From Dromiciops gliroides (lineage: Eukaryota; Chordata; Mammalia; Microbiotheria; Microbiotheriidae), in assembly GCF_019393635.1 (NCBI RefSeq), contig NC_057863.1:641202306-641266305 (forward strand): DNA of 64,000 nt, in the 5' to 3' direction. The position numbers and the translations under genes are program-made. Within the stretch, counting starts at the first letter, position 1, and every line of letters starts with the position of its first letter. Below the pieces are notes generated by a model that made no database searches, was not told the DNA's origin, and worked only from the letters and a program-made list of their open reading frames with translations. This document shows, piece after piece, positions 34,690 through 46,875 of the stretch.

Positions 34690-35189
34690 AACTATAACAG
34701 TGAGGACCTTTCATGTAGGGAATTGGTCAAATACATTGATAAGTGTAGCAGTGATGGTTTGATGGGGGTGAATGTTAACCCATTATTATTTGTCCCTATC
34801 TTACTCTGGAATCTTTGCCTAAAAGTATCTCCCAGTATGAGCAGTCTATCTCTTCAGTAAGATAGTGTAACAAATTAATAATAATAATTAGAATTACACT
34901 TTATTATTTAGCTCTGAACCCCTCACTAGAGATAGCACCCTAGCAAAACGCCAGCTTTACCTCTATTCTCCTTTCCTAGAAAGTTCCCCACAATTTATTC
35001 CCAGTAAGTGTATGTAGATTAGCTGTGCCTGTGGTTAACACTGTTGATCACAACTGCTGACTTAAAAAGACAACTGAAATGTTTATAACAAAACAAAAAC
35101 TGTAAACACACTTTTGAGACAGACTTTCCCTGTGCCAAAAGAAAAGACATCAAGTTTCTATTTGAAAATCCAATGAGAGTAAAAATATA

Positions 35190-35224
<35 letters not shown>

Positions 35225-35449
35225 CACATACACACACAGAATGACCACCCTGGGGTCTGAGTGACACTCAACTGATTGGCCATTTGGTCCACTAAGCCTG
35301 GCTGTCTCAGAGTCCCGGCATTCAATCCATGGCTACTTTCTTAGCCTGCCCTCTCTATTCTCCCTTTGCCTACTAGGTCTCTAAGATTTCTTTTTCCTAC
35401 CCCCATCTCAAATAGTTTCTTACTGACCTGCTCCTTCAGTGTCTTTCTT
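34690..35449. other. AT-rich intergenic, unidentified
   Basis: Contains the TA microsatellite; no gene. Confidence 0.4.
35195..35238 (+). repeat. (TA)n then (CA)n
   Basis: A-run, about 10 TA units, then a short CA stretch. Confidence 0.88.
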
Positions 35450-35695
35450 ATTCAGTCATTTTTTAGTCATGTTCGACTCTTCATGACCCTATTTGGGATT
35501 TTTCTTGGCAAAGATACTGGAGTGGTTTGCCATTTCCTTCTGCATCTCATTTTACATATGAGGAAACAAGTAAACAGGGTTAAGCGACTTGCCCAGGATC
35601 AAACAGCTAGTCAGACACTGGATTTGAACTCAGGTCTTCCTTATTCCAAATCCAGTACTCTATCCATTACACCACCTAGCTGCCCATCTTGATTC
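35450..35695 (-). mobile_element. Long CORE-SINE, reverse
   Basis: gttcgactcttcatgaccc, tggagtggtttgccatttc, then ccaggatcaaacagctagt and ccacctagctgccc. Confidence 0.78.
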
Positions 35696-35719
35696 TCTTA
35701 AGGGTTGGTAAACTGGCTT

Positions 35720-35875
35720 CTTTTTTTTTTTTTTTTAGTGAGGCAATTGGGGTTAAGTGACTTGCCCAGGGTCACACAGCTAGTAAGTGTTAAGTGTCTG
35801 AGGCCAGATTTGAACTCAGGTCCTCCTGACTCCAGGGCCGGTGCTTTATCCACTGCAGCGCCACCTAGCTGCCCC
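35720..35875 (-). mobile_element. WSINE1-like SINE, reverse
   Basis: Duplication TAAACTGGCTT at 35709-35719 and 35876-35886. Confidence 0.91.
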
Positions 35876-35886
35876 TAAACTGGCTT

Positions 35887-36602
35887 TTTTTAAGGGGCTA
35901 GGGAAGAAGATGGTGGTGGCCAATCTTCCAGACAATAGTTAGTTGTCCTTCCAATTTAATTTTGTACTTCATTAACTTGTTAATACCTCTGTTATCATCT
36001 GCCCCTTACTTCCGGTAAGACTTACTTCCTACAAGACTAGAGTGGAGAGAATCTAATCCTCCTTTCACCCTCCCTGCAAGTGAACTTTGTCTGTTCCCAG
36101 CAAATCAACTGAGGTGTCTATTCCCAACTCAGGATATCCCTTTACTGATGGTCTTGTATCAAAATGTCTTGTGAATGTTCATAAGGCAATCTAAAATTTA
36201 AGATTCTTTTTCCATGAGTATCTAGACCTATCATACTGGTGGGCCCAGAGAGTATTATAATTTACCCCAAATATACAGTTATAGAATTTAATAAACCAAC
36301 ATAATTAACTGTCTGGGTGCTTGCTTGGCTTGGCCTCCAGCCTACCTCCCACCCATAAGTCCCCTTCAGGTTCAAGGTCTCTCCTGAAGTTATGGTACCT
36401 AGGCCTTCTCCTCCTTAATATAAATACAGTAAGTAAAATCAAAGGAGGGATCCCGGCAAAGTGATCTTGGGAAATTTGAGAAGAGGGATAATGTTTTCAA
36501 ATGGGGCAGAAGAGGAAGTTTTCATGGTGGTGACCACTAAGTGAGGCCTTGAAGGAAGGGAAAGATCAATGTTCATTAATAAATGTTTAATTTATTATTG
36601 TT
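35887..36602. other. AT-rich intergenic, unidentified
   Basis: No gene or named repeat recognised. Confidence 0.4.
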
Positions 36603-36611
36603 TCATATTTC

Positions 36612-36753
36612 TTTTTTTTTTAAAGTGGGGCAATGAGGGTTAAGTGACTTGCCCAGGGTCACACAGCTAGTAAGTGTCTGAGGCCGGATTTGAACTCAGG
36701 TTCTCCTGAATCCAAGGCCAGTACTTTATCCACTGTGCCACCTAGCTGCCCCC
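36612..36753 (-). mobile_element. WSINE1-like SINE, reverse
   Basis: Duplication TCATATTTC at 36603-36611 and 36754-36762. Confidence 0.9.
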
Positions 36754-36784
36754 TCATATTTCAATATTATTACCTAATTATTGT

Positions 36785-36905
36785 TTGATAAATGAACTTC
36801 TGCTGCAGGCAATATCCTGAGTACAGGGCTGGGGATGAAATGATGGAAAACTACACAGTCCCCCAACCTCAAGCAGCTTATAATCTAATTCATTCAACAA
36901 ATGAC
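36785..36905 (-). mobile_element. L2 3' end fragment, reverse
   Basis: cagggctggggatgaaatga, caagcagcttataatctaat. Confidence 0.5.
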
Positions 36906-37033
36906 TGTTTTTTAAAAGCTTATATTCATATCTTTTGTTTTTACATCACTGATATTTCCCAATATATCTCCCTCCCCCTTCCCTTCCCAGAGAGCCATTC
37001 TTAAAAACAAAGATTTAAAAGAGAAGAAATAGG

Positions 37034-37183
37034 GGCAACTAGGTGGCACAGTGGATAAAGCACTGGTCCTAGATTCAGGAGGACCTGAATTAAAATTTGA
37101 CCTCAGACACTTGACACTTACTCGCTGTGTGACCCTAGGCAAGTCACTTAACCCTCATTGCCCCGCCCCCCTCAAAAAAGGGT
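37034..37183 (+). mobile_element. WSINE1-like SINE
   Basis: Head ggggcaactaggtggcaca, end ctcattgccccgccccc. Confidence 0.85.
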
Positions 37184-37299
37184 GAAGAAAAAGACAACCA
37201 ACCAATACTTTGAGGAAATCAAACATTTTATGTAATTCTCTGTACCCATAGGATGCCATCTCAGCTTTAAAAAAAAGTTAATTCCTATGCCCAAAGGGT

Positions 37300-38095
37300 G
37301 GACTGTTCATAACCCCCCCAAAAGAGATCATAGAGAAGGGATTTATAGAAGCTCTCTTTGTGGTAATAAAGAATTGGAAATCAAGGGAATGCCCATCAAT
37401 TGGAGAATGGCTAAACAAGTTGTGGTATATGAATGTAATGGAATATTATTGTGCTATAAGAAATGATGAGCAGCAGGGGGCAGCTAGGTGGCACAGTGGA
37501 TAAAGCACTGGCCTTGGATTCAGGAGGACCTGAGTTCAAATCCAACCTCAGACACTTGACACTAGCTGTGTGACCCTGGGCAAGTCACTTAGGCCTCATT
37601 GCCCCACAAAAAAAAAAAAAGAAAGAAAGAAAGAAATGATGAGCAGGAAGAGTTCAGAGAAACCTGGAAGGACTTACATGAACTGATACTGACTGAGAGG
37701 AGCAGAACCAGGAGAACACTGTACATAGTAACAGCAACATTGTCTGATGAACATTGGTGATAGACTTGGCTCTTCTCAGCAGTGCAATGATCCAAAACAG
37801 TTTCAAATAACTCATGATAGAAAATGTTCTCAACATCCAGAAAAAAGAACTGTGGATTATTAATGCAGATAGAATTGTACTGTTTTTACTTTTGGACCTT
37901 TTTCCCCTTCTTTTGTGAGGTTTTCCCCTTGTGCTCTGATTCTTCTTTCACAATATGACTAATGCAGAAATATGTTTAATGTGATTGTATATAAACTATA
38001 TCAGATTGCTTTCTGTCTTGAGGAGGAGGGAGAGAGAAAAATTTGGAACTAAAAATCCTATGAAAACAAAAAACGAACAAACAAAAAAAGTTAAT
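37300..38095 (+). mobile_element. LINE 3' UTR (probably L1) with nested SINE
   Basis: Contains tcaattggagaatggctaa, aatattattgtgctataag, then a SINE (37474-37630), then ggagcagaaccaggagaac, cagattgctttctgtcttg and an A-rich end. The three reverse or diverged copies elsewhere align to its parts. Confidence 0.65.
37474..37630 (+). mobile_element. WSINE1-like SINE in a LINE 3' UTR
   Basis: Duplication AAGAAATGATGAGCAG at 37458-37473 and 37631-37646; lacks the CTTACT block. Confidence 0.92.
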
Positions 38096-38109
38096 TCTTG
38101 TATCTCTTC

Positions 38110-38225
38110 CTTTGGGCCAAGCTTACTCCATATAGTTTCAACAAACATTTATTAAAGATATGTTATATGTCAGGCACTGTGTCTGTCCTCAAGGGGCATA
38201 CATTCTATTAATTCAATTTAATACA
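38110..38225 (-). mobile_element. L2 3' end fragment, reverse
   Basis: acaaacatttattaaagata, gtcaggcactgtgtctgtcc. Confidence 0.6.
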
Positions 38226-38395
38226 TGATTACTTGTAGCATCATAGATTTTAGAACTGGAAGAGACCATTTTACAGATGAGGAAACTGAGAGAGTAGCAT
38301 AGCTTGCCTAATATTACAAAGGTAATAAGTGCCTGATGCAGGATTTGAATTTACTCAGGTCTTCCTGACTCCAGGTACAGAGATCTTTCCATCAG
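38225..38395 (-). mobile_element. MIR, reverse
   Basis: ttttacagatgaggaaactg, caggtcttcctgactccag. Confidence 0.65.
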
Positions 38396-38404
38396 ATAAC
38401 GCTT

Positions 38405-38640
38405 TTGTTGTTCAGTTGTATCCAACTCTTCATGACCCCATTTGGGGTTTTCTTGGTAGAGCTACTGGAATGGTTTGCCCTTTCCTTCTCCTGCTTATTT
38501 TATAGATGAGGAAACTGAGGCAAACTGGATTATGTGATTTACCCAGGGTCACACAGCTAGTAAAGGTCTGAGGCTGGATTTGAACTCTGGAAGATGAGTT
38601 TTCCTAATTCCTGGGCACTATGGCACCACCTAGCGACTCA
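38405..38640 (-). mobile_element. Long CORE-SINE, reverse
   Basis: gttgttcagttgtatccaa, tggaatggtttgccctttc, tatagatgaggaaactgag and ggcaccacctagcgac. Confidence 0.75.
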
Positions 38641-38934
38641 CTGTATAATACTACCTCTTAAAGCCAACACTTGGTCTTCAGACTCTGAATCAGTAAAAAA
38701 AGAGTGGGTTAGAGGACAAGTGAGGTGATTTTCAGCTCCAAATCTCTGATACTCTCTGTGCCCCCAGTGAACTCTAAAACTATATAATTCAGAGTTGCTG
38801 TCAATCTGTAGTTTCCCACTGGTATGAAATTTACCCCCACTCCCCAAGTGCCAGGCCCGTTGCTGGGCATTGAGACCACAAAGATGTACAGGGAAACTGT
38901 CCTTGCCCTCAGTTTGATCAGTGACCTGGAGTCA

Positions 38935-39117
38935 GGATGCTGTGGACTTCCCATACTGCCTGGAGTACTTGTTCCCTTTGTGTTAAAGGGCAAATCACTG
39001 GGGATAACAATAGTACCTCCTCCCCCAAATTGGTTGTGAAGGTCAAACAAGTTAGCGTCTGTAAAGCGCTTTGCCAACCATAAAGTGCTACCTAATTGCG
39101 AGCTATCATTACTACCT
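38935..39117 (+). mobile_element. MIR
   Basis: aagggcaaatcactggggat, ataacaatagtacctcctcc, tgtaaagcgctttgccaac. Confidence 0.6.
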
Positions 39118-39639
39118 TCCAATAGAAGGAAATAACAGTACTCCAGAAGAGTAATTTTTGTGGTAATGGGGCAGAAAGTTCTAAGCTTAACAACGAGAGA
39201 AGGAAGAGTGTGGCAAAGCTTTCAGAAGAGCCCAGAGCCCCGAGCCCAGGAGCCCAGGACTTCTGCCTGACAAGACTCCCACCAGCTGTGTGGCCTCAGG
39301 CAGTTGCGCCAACAATCATAAATTCATCTTTGTCTACACTGTCTCAGCCACTCCGTTATTATAGAGAGAAAAAGAAAAAAGAAAAAAAGAGGAAGCTGGG
39401 TCTGTCCTCAAGGAAATCACATGCAATAGGGCATTTGCAGATTATTCCAGAGATCCCTAACCATTCTACCCTAGGCTGCTCCAGAAAGGCTTCTGTCTCT
39501 CTCTGCTGATCTCGGAGCTGATCCTCCGAGGAGGGAGGACCCGGTTTGGGGAATAGTCTGTGCCAAGCCAAGGGGTTGAGGGAGAAAAGCCCAACTGCCC
39601 TCTCCAAGCCTCCCATTCCTCGTCTGTGAAATGAGAGGC

Positions 39640-40440
39640 TCGGCGCGGATGACCTCAAGGGTTCGACATTGCCAACGGGCTAGGGCTTGGGGTGGGCTGG
39701 TCTGAGAAGGAGAGGGCTCTGGGGTTTCCTCCTAGGGAGCAGGAGACAGAAGATGCTGGTCTGACGAGCGCTGGGCGGGAGCCAGGGGAAGGATGTGGGG
39801 GATCTGTGAAATCTCCAAGGGGCTGGAAGCCCATCCAAAGAGTTATTTCCCCTACTGTTCCGGACCCTTCTCCCCCCCCCCCGGCCCCCCCTCCCCCGCC
39901 CACGAAGCAGCCCCGGAGCAGCTACAGCCCTTCCCCCTACGGGATTCCTCTCTCTTCCCCAAGCCTGCCCCAGCAGCCCCAGCCCGGCCTCAGAGCAAAC
40001 CCGGCCTGACCCCGGGGCGGGCCCTGGGCGGGGCATCGGCTCCTGCCAAGGTGTGTTTGTCCCGGGCTGAGCAAACATTTGCGGAGGGAGGGGGGCGGGG
40101 GGCGGGGCGGGAATGCGCCCGGGGCCGCGGCGGCTGCGGGCGTGGGAAAGCGCTGCTCCTTCCAACCTCGCCCCCCCCCCCCCCCCCCCCCCCCCCCCGG
40201 GCCCTGGCCCAGGGAGAGTCAATAAAGGCCGCGCCAGGGACTCAGAGCGCTGATAACCGGGCTGGGGGCCCCGAGCGGCCAGTCGCCAGCCGGGGAGGTC
40301 ACCTCCTCTTGCTGGGACAACAGTATCCCCACTCCCCCTCCCCCCCATCAGGATATCCACTCCCTAGGGGATCAGGAAAAGGGGGGGGGCTGCCCTTGAC
40401 CTTCCGGCTCGGGCCCCGCATCCGTAGTCCAGGCTGTAAA
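39640..40440. promoter_or_regulatory. CpG-rich island with an RBPJ-type site
   Basis: GC-rich with many CpGs between roughly 40,010 and 40,310. CGTGGGAAA at 40141-40149 is an exact RBPJ (CSL) core; GCAAACA near 40,070 is a forkhead-type core and TGATAA near 40,251 a GATA-type core. No coding exon is recognised. It could be a promoter or enhancer; direction unknown. Confidence 0.45.
40171..40198 (+). repeat. 28-bp C homopolymer
   Basis: Unbroken C run inside a CpG-rich island; length may be uncertain because such runs are hard to sequence. Confidence 0.9.
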
Positions 40441-42599
40441 TGGTCTATTTCACCACCCGGCCGCTGAGCCCAGTCAGGAGCTGAGGATCCAGAAACCCCC
40501 TCCTCAAATTCCTCGAAGGTTTTGTCGGTCTCCTACAGCCATCTCACCCTTCTTTAAGGTTAGGAAAGGTCGAGGACGATGGCCACCCATCCTGGCTTCT
40601 TGGCTTTCCACCCCGTCATTCAGAGCCCTTGGACTTCATGCCTAACCTCTCTGCCCTTTGGGAATGGTAAAGGGGGGGGCGGATTTCCTGCTTGAATTTG
40701 TTGTTTTGGATGCCAGGTGGCTCAAGCCTCTGTCATCCTTCAGAGCCCACCCTTCCCAGTGGGGAGTTGGAGGCCCAGCGGGATGCCTAGGGTCTTGGAT
40801 GGACACAGCTCCTTGCTGGGCTAGTAAGAAATTGAGGGTGAAAGGAGATGTACCTTTGGACCCCAGAGCCCCAAGTTCATAAGAGTCCTTATTAGCAGTC
40901 AGACTTCTGTCAGTGCCTTCTGTCCCAAGGGTCCCTGGGAAAATCGGATCTGGGGGCTGGAAGCCGGATCTCTCCTGCCTCCCCACCCAGGGAATCAGCT
41001 GGATTCCTATCTGTGGATAGGAACATAGGCCTCCTGGTGGTTGGAGGTCTCATCTGCTTCTGTCCACTCTTTCTATGCACACTACAAATAAAGAAACTGA
41101 GGCCCCAGTGACTGGGCTCTCCCAGAGCCTTTGTTTGCTATGATCCTTTAAGTGTTCAGGTGTGTGTGGAGGGCAATGGGGCTTGGCCTTTGCCTCCTAG
41201 GAGTTTTCTAATGTCCCACCCCAGGGCAGGGCCCCTGGGATTAAGTGGTAGAAAGGAGTTTAGCCCTTTTTCCTCAAGTGAGAAGGTAGTCTGGCAGTTT
41301 CCCGGCTCCCCTCTGGGCCCACAGTTGGGGGGTGGGGTCTGGTTGCTCAGTAAAGAATGGCTGGAGTCAGAGGTCACAGATCACCTCTGCAGTGGAGGAA
41401 GAGTGGAAAGCAGGAGGGTTTGGGGCTGGGCCCCACGACTGGGGACCTCTGCTCACCACCTGCTCAGGTCCAAGGCAGCTGGGTGGTCAGTGGCGTGAGG
41501 TGGGGGGTGGGGAGGAGAGGAGGGCTGCTCCGTGACTTGGACGGTGGAGGGGGCAGGGGCAGGGGCAGGGAAGCCCTTCCAGGGTCTGTTTTTGCCTTAA
41601 ACTGTCCCAGATGCTCCAGATGTGGGTCTTGACTCTATGGGAGAACAAGGGGGATAGGAAGAGGGGGGAGTAAGGAAGGGAGGAACCGTGGCTAGGAGCC
41701 AGCGATCAGAAGAGACCAAAATCACCCTCCCCATCTCCAGAGCACATCTGGCCCCCAGCCCGGCGTCCCCTCCCAGGATACCCTGTCCTCTCTCCCTGAG
41801 GCTGCTGTTTCTGCTCCAGGAAATCTTTTGGAGGCAGGACCAGGACGGTGGGAAGGAAACCCAGGCAGTGTGCCCAGGGTGGGGCTTGGTTTCCCATCTG
41901 AAGAATAGGGCCAGGGCAACCCCTGGAACTGGAATTGGCACATCTGGATCAGCTGGGAGAAGGACTGGGGGGGCCTGCATTTGGGTGGGGAGTGGTTATG
42001 GTGTTGGGGCACCACAGGCTGGGTCAGAAATGCTCCCCTTTCCCTGTAGCCCCAGATTAGGATGAGAAAGAGGGAGGGGACCCTCCCATTGGACTGGGTG
42101 GGGCTGAAGATGAAAGCCTTGGGGTGTCTATGGCCCAGGGGCGCTTGGCCTTTATGGCCTTCCCAGGCCCTCTGAGTACTCACCAGCCTCCAGAGACCCA
42201 GACATTTTATGGCTGAAGACTCTCTCCCTTCCCTCTTTCAGTCTGGAAATGTGTGTTCCTGGGTCTGCCTTCACCCCAGCTAAGATCCCACAGCCTAACA
42301 CCTCTCTCTGGCTCCCTCAGGACCCCAGGGTCCTAAGCACAGAAACCCGGGGCTCCCAGATTGGGAGGCCCCAACATCTGCTGAAGAGCGCCCCTACCCT
42401 TCTTCCCCAGCCACCCCAGAGAAAGTGGCCCCACCGGCACATCCAGATGGGAAATGTTTCTTTCTGGATCTTTCCCTTGAAGGGGAAGTCAGAGTATGTG
42501 GCTTCCAGGCTTATCTCTGAGAAGCAGCATGCAGCATGCAGCATGCACTGTGCCTGGGCTCGGCAGCAGGGGCCTTGGATTCAAGTCAGGCACCCCTCT
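40441..42599. other. GC-rich intergenic, low repeat content
   Basis: About 2.1 kb with almost no transposon sequence, unlike the left half. Open frames lack homology and look GC-driven. It includes a short (GGGGCA)n run near 41,555. Could hold regulatory DNA. Confidence 0.45.
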
Positions 42600-42905
42600 G
42601 AGAGCTGTTGTTTGTCTTTCCTTTTCCAAGACGGCTGATGACATCATGGGGCGATGTCTTGACTTATGAGTGAATTGGATTTAAGTGAGGCAGAGCTGCA
42701 CTAAGAGCCTCACTGGCTTCCTGAGTCATCAAAGTCCCTCATGGAGACAAAAGTCAAGAAGCCGGCGATGGCTGGGATGCGTCGTTGGGTGACCCTGCTT
42801 CAGCCTCCTTCTCAGCTGTTGGAACAACTTGTTCTCATCTGTCCATTCTGTTGGGGGAAGTCTTCCCGTGCTTGGGGTAGAGACACCCTGCACTCCCATG
42901 AAGAG
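42600..42905 (-). mobile_element. RTE-derived SINE-like repeat, reverse
   Basis: Contains gatgacatcatggggcgat, gtgaattggatttaagtga and cagctgttggaacaacttg, related to 24.4-24.75 kb and to the reverse of the MAR1 tail. Confidence 0.55.
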
Positions 42906-42944
42906 CAAGGACATAAAGAAAGGCAGAACAGCCCCTGTCTTCCA

Positions 42945-43050
42945 AGAGTTCACTTGCTGAGTGACCTTGGACAAGTCATTTACTCCCTCTGGGCCTCAGT
43001 TGGACTAGAAGTCTGCCTAGGTCCATGCTAGCTCTAAATGTATGATTTGA
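42945..43050 (+). mobile_element. MIR-type fragment
   Basis: gtgaccttggacaagtcatt, ctggg cctcagttgg, then gctctaaatgtatgatttga. Confidence 0.6.
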
Positions 43051-43389
43051 ACTCCCTATTTCCCTGCAATTGAAGGCCCTGTGGTTCTGGTCTTCTCTTA
43101 AAATTCTCCCCTCCCTTGCTGTGTGCTGGTCCATGATCACACCCTGCCCTGAAGGGGCTCCAAGCCCCTTCCCCTCCAGGATTCCACTTCAGGATCCCCT
43201 TTCAAATCTGCACTGCCTTAGCTACAGGAAAAGAGCTTGTCAATTAATTCCCCTATGGTTCCATCCTTGAACCTGGGATTTCCCAAATCAGAACAGTCCC
43301 CTCTGGCCACCAATAAGCTGGTTAGAAGGTGAGCAGATCAGGGGCTGTGTTGTATTTCTATGCCAAACACTAACTAAATGCTTTTCCTT

Positions 43390-43456
43390 CGTTCATTCAT
43401 TCATTCATTCATTCATTCATTCATTCATTCATTCATTCATTCATTCATCCATCCAT
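43390..43456 (+). repeat. (ATTC)n microsatellite
   Basis: About 14 TTCA units, then two ATCC units. Confidence 0.95.
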
Positions 43457-43589
43457 CTGGAAAATGAGGGTGATGAATTAGACAATCCCTCCCAATTCTC
43501 AATTAATGACCCTATCCTCTTGGGTTCACTTTCCCCATTTGTAAAACAAGGTTGGATTCATACATTACTGCACTGGAATTTCACAATAA

Positions 43590-43850
43590 CCTGTTTAGTC
43601 AGGAGGACCTGAATTCAAATTCAGTCTCAGACACTTACTAGCTATGTGACCCTGGTCAAGTCACTTAACCTCCATTTGCCTCATCTGTAAAATGGGAGGT
43701 AGGTGCTATTATTCCCATTTTACAGTTGAGGAAAGTGAGGCAAACACTCAGAGAAGGTGTACAGTGAGACCATGGTTACCCAGCTAGTGAGCATCTAAGG
43801 TGAGAGTCATACTCAGCTCTTTCTTACTCCCAAGGCCCCCAGGGCCATCG
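43590..43850. mobile_element. Two abutting MIR-type fragments in opposite orientation
   Basis: Plus piece to 43,700 (acttactagctatgtgaccc, cctcatctgtaaaatggga); minus piece 43,705-43,850 (attttacagttgaggaaagt, tacccagctagtgag). Confidence 0.6.
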
Positions 43851-43949
43851 ACCAGACTTAGCTGGTCCCTTCTAGTAGCTAGAAATGAGCTTGTTTCTCC
43901 TAGGGGCAAGTAGGCCAGTGCCTATGGAGTCAGAGGACTCAGATCGGTC

Positions 43950-44045
43950 AGTCAGCACTTATTTATTAAGCCCCAACCATGTGCTCCACATTGTGCTAAA
44001 CAGCCAGGATACAAAGGAAGGCAAAAAACCATGAGCTTCAAATCT
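43950..44045 (-). mobile_element. L2 3' end fragment, reverse
   Basis: cacttatttattaagcccca, acattgtgctaaacagcca. Confidence 0.55.
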
Positions 44046-44519
44046 CGAGGCTACCACCTGTTGCCCAGGAGGCATCTATAAAATGAGGGGTGAGAAGGAG
44101 ATGAGCTCTGGGGTCCCCTGCCACTGAAATGCTATGACTTCTGATCCCAGACCCTGGATTTCTCATCAAGCTCCCCTCCCTTATTGCTTCCTGGTTTATA
44201 GGCCCATTATTCCAGATGCCTGGAAGGCTGCCCACATCTCCCTTTGACATTCTAACCACCTCCAAGCCCTGGAGCTGGCCCAGTTGTCTGGAGACACCTG
44301 GGCCAGGAGAGGGAGGAATTGGCAAAGAGATTCCCTTGTTCCTCTGGTGTCCAGGCCCTCCATGTACTTACCAGCCCCCAAGAGGAGGGGCTGAGGCAGT
44401 CAGAGCAGAGGTTATAGTGATCTCTTTTCCCTTCCTCCTCCTCCCTGGAGGCTTCGAGTGCCAGGGCCCTCCTCAGGACTCACAGTTCCTTAATAAGACC
44501 TTGCCCACTGCAGACTTCT

Positions 44520-44677
44520 TCTTCTTCTTTTTTTCTTTTTTTTGGTGGGGCAATGAGGGTTAAGTGACTTGCCCAGGGTCACACAGCTAGTAAGTGTCAA
44601 GTGTCTGAGGCTGGATTTGAATTCAGGTCCTCCTGAATCCAGGGCCGGTGCTCTACCCACTGCACCACCTAGCTGCC
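44520..44677 (-). mobile_element. WSINE1-like SINE, reverse
   Basis: Flanks CCCACTGCAGA(C/T)TTCT at 44504-44519 and 44678-44693, one mismatch. Confidence 0.92.
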
Positions 44678-44984
44678 CCCACTGCAGATTTCTGAGGTCC
44701 TCCTTATCCCATAATCCTCTGAGAGGAGGGGCTCTTCACTTTGAGGTGTGTCCTAGACCCCTGCAGAAGTCTAGGAAGCCCTTTCCAGAAGCACAGTATG
44801 TTATAATTGAAGAGAATTCTAAATGTCATGTAGAAGTTAGTGAAAAGAAGGATGTCATTTTTCCCCATTCAAGTTTTCCTGATATCTGTCTATTAATAAC
44901 CAGTCTCAGAGTCCCTAAGTCCCCCTGCCTCACCCATACACCCAGGGAATGGGCCCAGGCCTCACTGTGAGATTAAGAGGATGA

Positions 44985-45165
44985 ATAACGCTGATTTAGA
45001 GCTCAAAGGGACCTTGAAGGCCCCAGAATTTTACAGATAAAGAAAGTGAGACCCAGAGAAATAATGGAGCTAACCCAGAGTCACACAGATGGTAAGTGGC
45101 CCAGTAGGATTCGAACCCAGGATTTATGACTTTAAAGCCCAAAGTCCTTCAGTTGTATTCCTTCC
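44985..45165 (-). mobile_element. MIR-type SINE, reverse
   Basis: ttttacagataaagaaagtg, cagagtcacacagatggtaa, attcgaacccaggatttatg. Confidence 0.65.
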
Positions 45166-46539
45166 ATGGAAGATGCCTCCTCCATCCTCTCCACACTCCC
45201 AACCCTGGACTGTGAGCCTGCATACAGCCTCTAGGGCCCCAGGCCAGTCCTCTGGGGTCCTTTATATCCATTCATCTCTTTATCCCTGTCCCCTCACAGA
45301 TGACCCCACTCTGGGTCTCTCACATGCCCTATATGTCTCCCCAGACTTGATTCTCTCAGGCCCTCCCGCTCCCCTCCCCCCCATATCCATCTCCCGATCC
45401 CACTCAGGACCCCGGCCCAGTCTCTCAGTCTGCCCTTGCCTTTGGGACAGCCTGTATCACTCCCTGGCCAGACTTCCCCTGTCCTGCCCTCCCCAGGCCT
45501 GCTCTGGGTGGGGCTGCCCACGAGAGGGCCTGATTCATGAGCCCTGGCACACATTGAGCGTGTGTGGGCAGCCCAATGATGCCACAGCCCCATGAGCTTG
45601 GAGGAAGCAGGAGGGGAGGGGGCTGCAGTTGTCTTGTGGTCAGTGGGAGGTGGGGGGGGGCAGGATGTGTGTGCTGGGGCAGCAGAGACTCCGGGTGAAT
45701 GGGCAAGAGGCCAAGGACTCAAAGGTGAAGCTTGCCCTGGGCTCCCAGCCAGGGCTGCAGCAAGGGGAAGGCTGTTCTGCCTGCTGGATCTGGATGCTGG
45801 TTCCGGCTCTGGGGAGTGGGAACAGAGAGGTCCTATCTGGGAGTGCAGATAGCTTGAGGCTCCTTCCCAGGAACCCTAACAAGGCCTTCCCTAAGCAGCA
45901 AGGGCCTGAGACCCTAGCTGAGTGACCTTTGCCCTCCCCCTCACTGTGTGGCCCTGGGGCACAGAGCCTGACCCACTGGGAAGTGGACAGTTACTGCCAA
46001 GATGCCCCCCAGGGCCCAGCAAGTGCCCATCAGCCCTCTGGCAGCATGCAGGGAGAAGCATGCCCCAGTTCAGTTAGATTAGGAGGTCTGGTCTGGGGGT
46101 GGGGAAGGAGATGCAGGAAATCTTGAGAAATGCCATCACTATTCTCCTTGGTTGAATGCCATGGTATGGCATGGGAAGAGGGAGAGAAAAGTGGTATTGG
46201 GTCTTCCTCATTGTGCCCCCAGCAATGCCATAGAAAGCCCCTCTCCCCCCTCCCCAAACCCTGGGAAGGCTTTGCTCTGAAGTCAGGTCTAGCAGATCCT
46301 TAAAGCCCTTAAGACTAGCCCCAATTGAGCCCCATCTCAGCCTCTCCATGGATCCTTAAGGTTTTCTTGCAACATCACAGGAAGAGCTAGGAAGGAAGTT
46401 AGGGATCATCGGACCATGACTTCTTCCCCTTTTTTCTATCATGGGCCCCTCTGAGAGTCTGTGGGACATAATGGACACTTTTCTGGATAATGTTTTACAA
46501 AGGCAGTCAGTTATATTGAAATGAAGATGTTTTGTTCAT
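45166..46539. other. GC-rich intergenic, low repeat content
   Basis: Mostly unique sequence; overlapping open frames on both strands near 45.1-45.9 kb show no family resemblance. Confidence 0.45.
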
Positions 46540-46700
46540 CATCTAAGATCAGCGCCCCTGATCTAGTCCGATCCTCCCATTTTACAGAAGTGAAGCCCCA
46601 AATGTGGAAGTGACTTGCCCAAGGTCACATCATATGGACAGCAAGAAGCAAGGCTGAGATTCTGAACGCAGTCCCCTTTCCATACTGCCATGCTATCTAT
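46540..46700 (-). mobile_element. MIR-type SINE, reverse
   Basis: gatcctcccattttacagaa, gtgacttgcccaaggtcac. Confidence 0.6.
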
Positions 46701-46734
46701 GACAAGTGCTGGGGAGGCGGGGAGAGGAGGCTGA

Positions 46735-46875
46735 CACAGGATGGTGACTTGTGACTGTAAGGAATCTTAGAGTCTGACAAGGGAAGTGACTTGTCTAAGG
46801 TCACAAGTCAGTGGCTGGCAAAGGTGACCCTGAGTTGCCTAACTCAAAAGGCAGGTCGCTTTCCACTGTACCCTG
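46735..46875 (-). mobile_element. MIR-type SINE, reverse
   Basis: aagtgacttgtctaaggtca followed by tcgctttccactgtaccc. Confidence 0.5.

Noticed and set aside
39680-40467. Open frames of 226 and 224 codons on opposite strands
   Set aside because: Same GC effect within a CpG-rich island, and one runs through the 28-C homopolymer.
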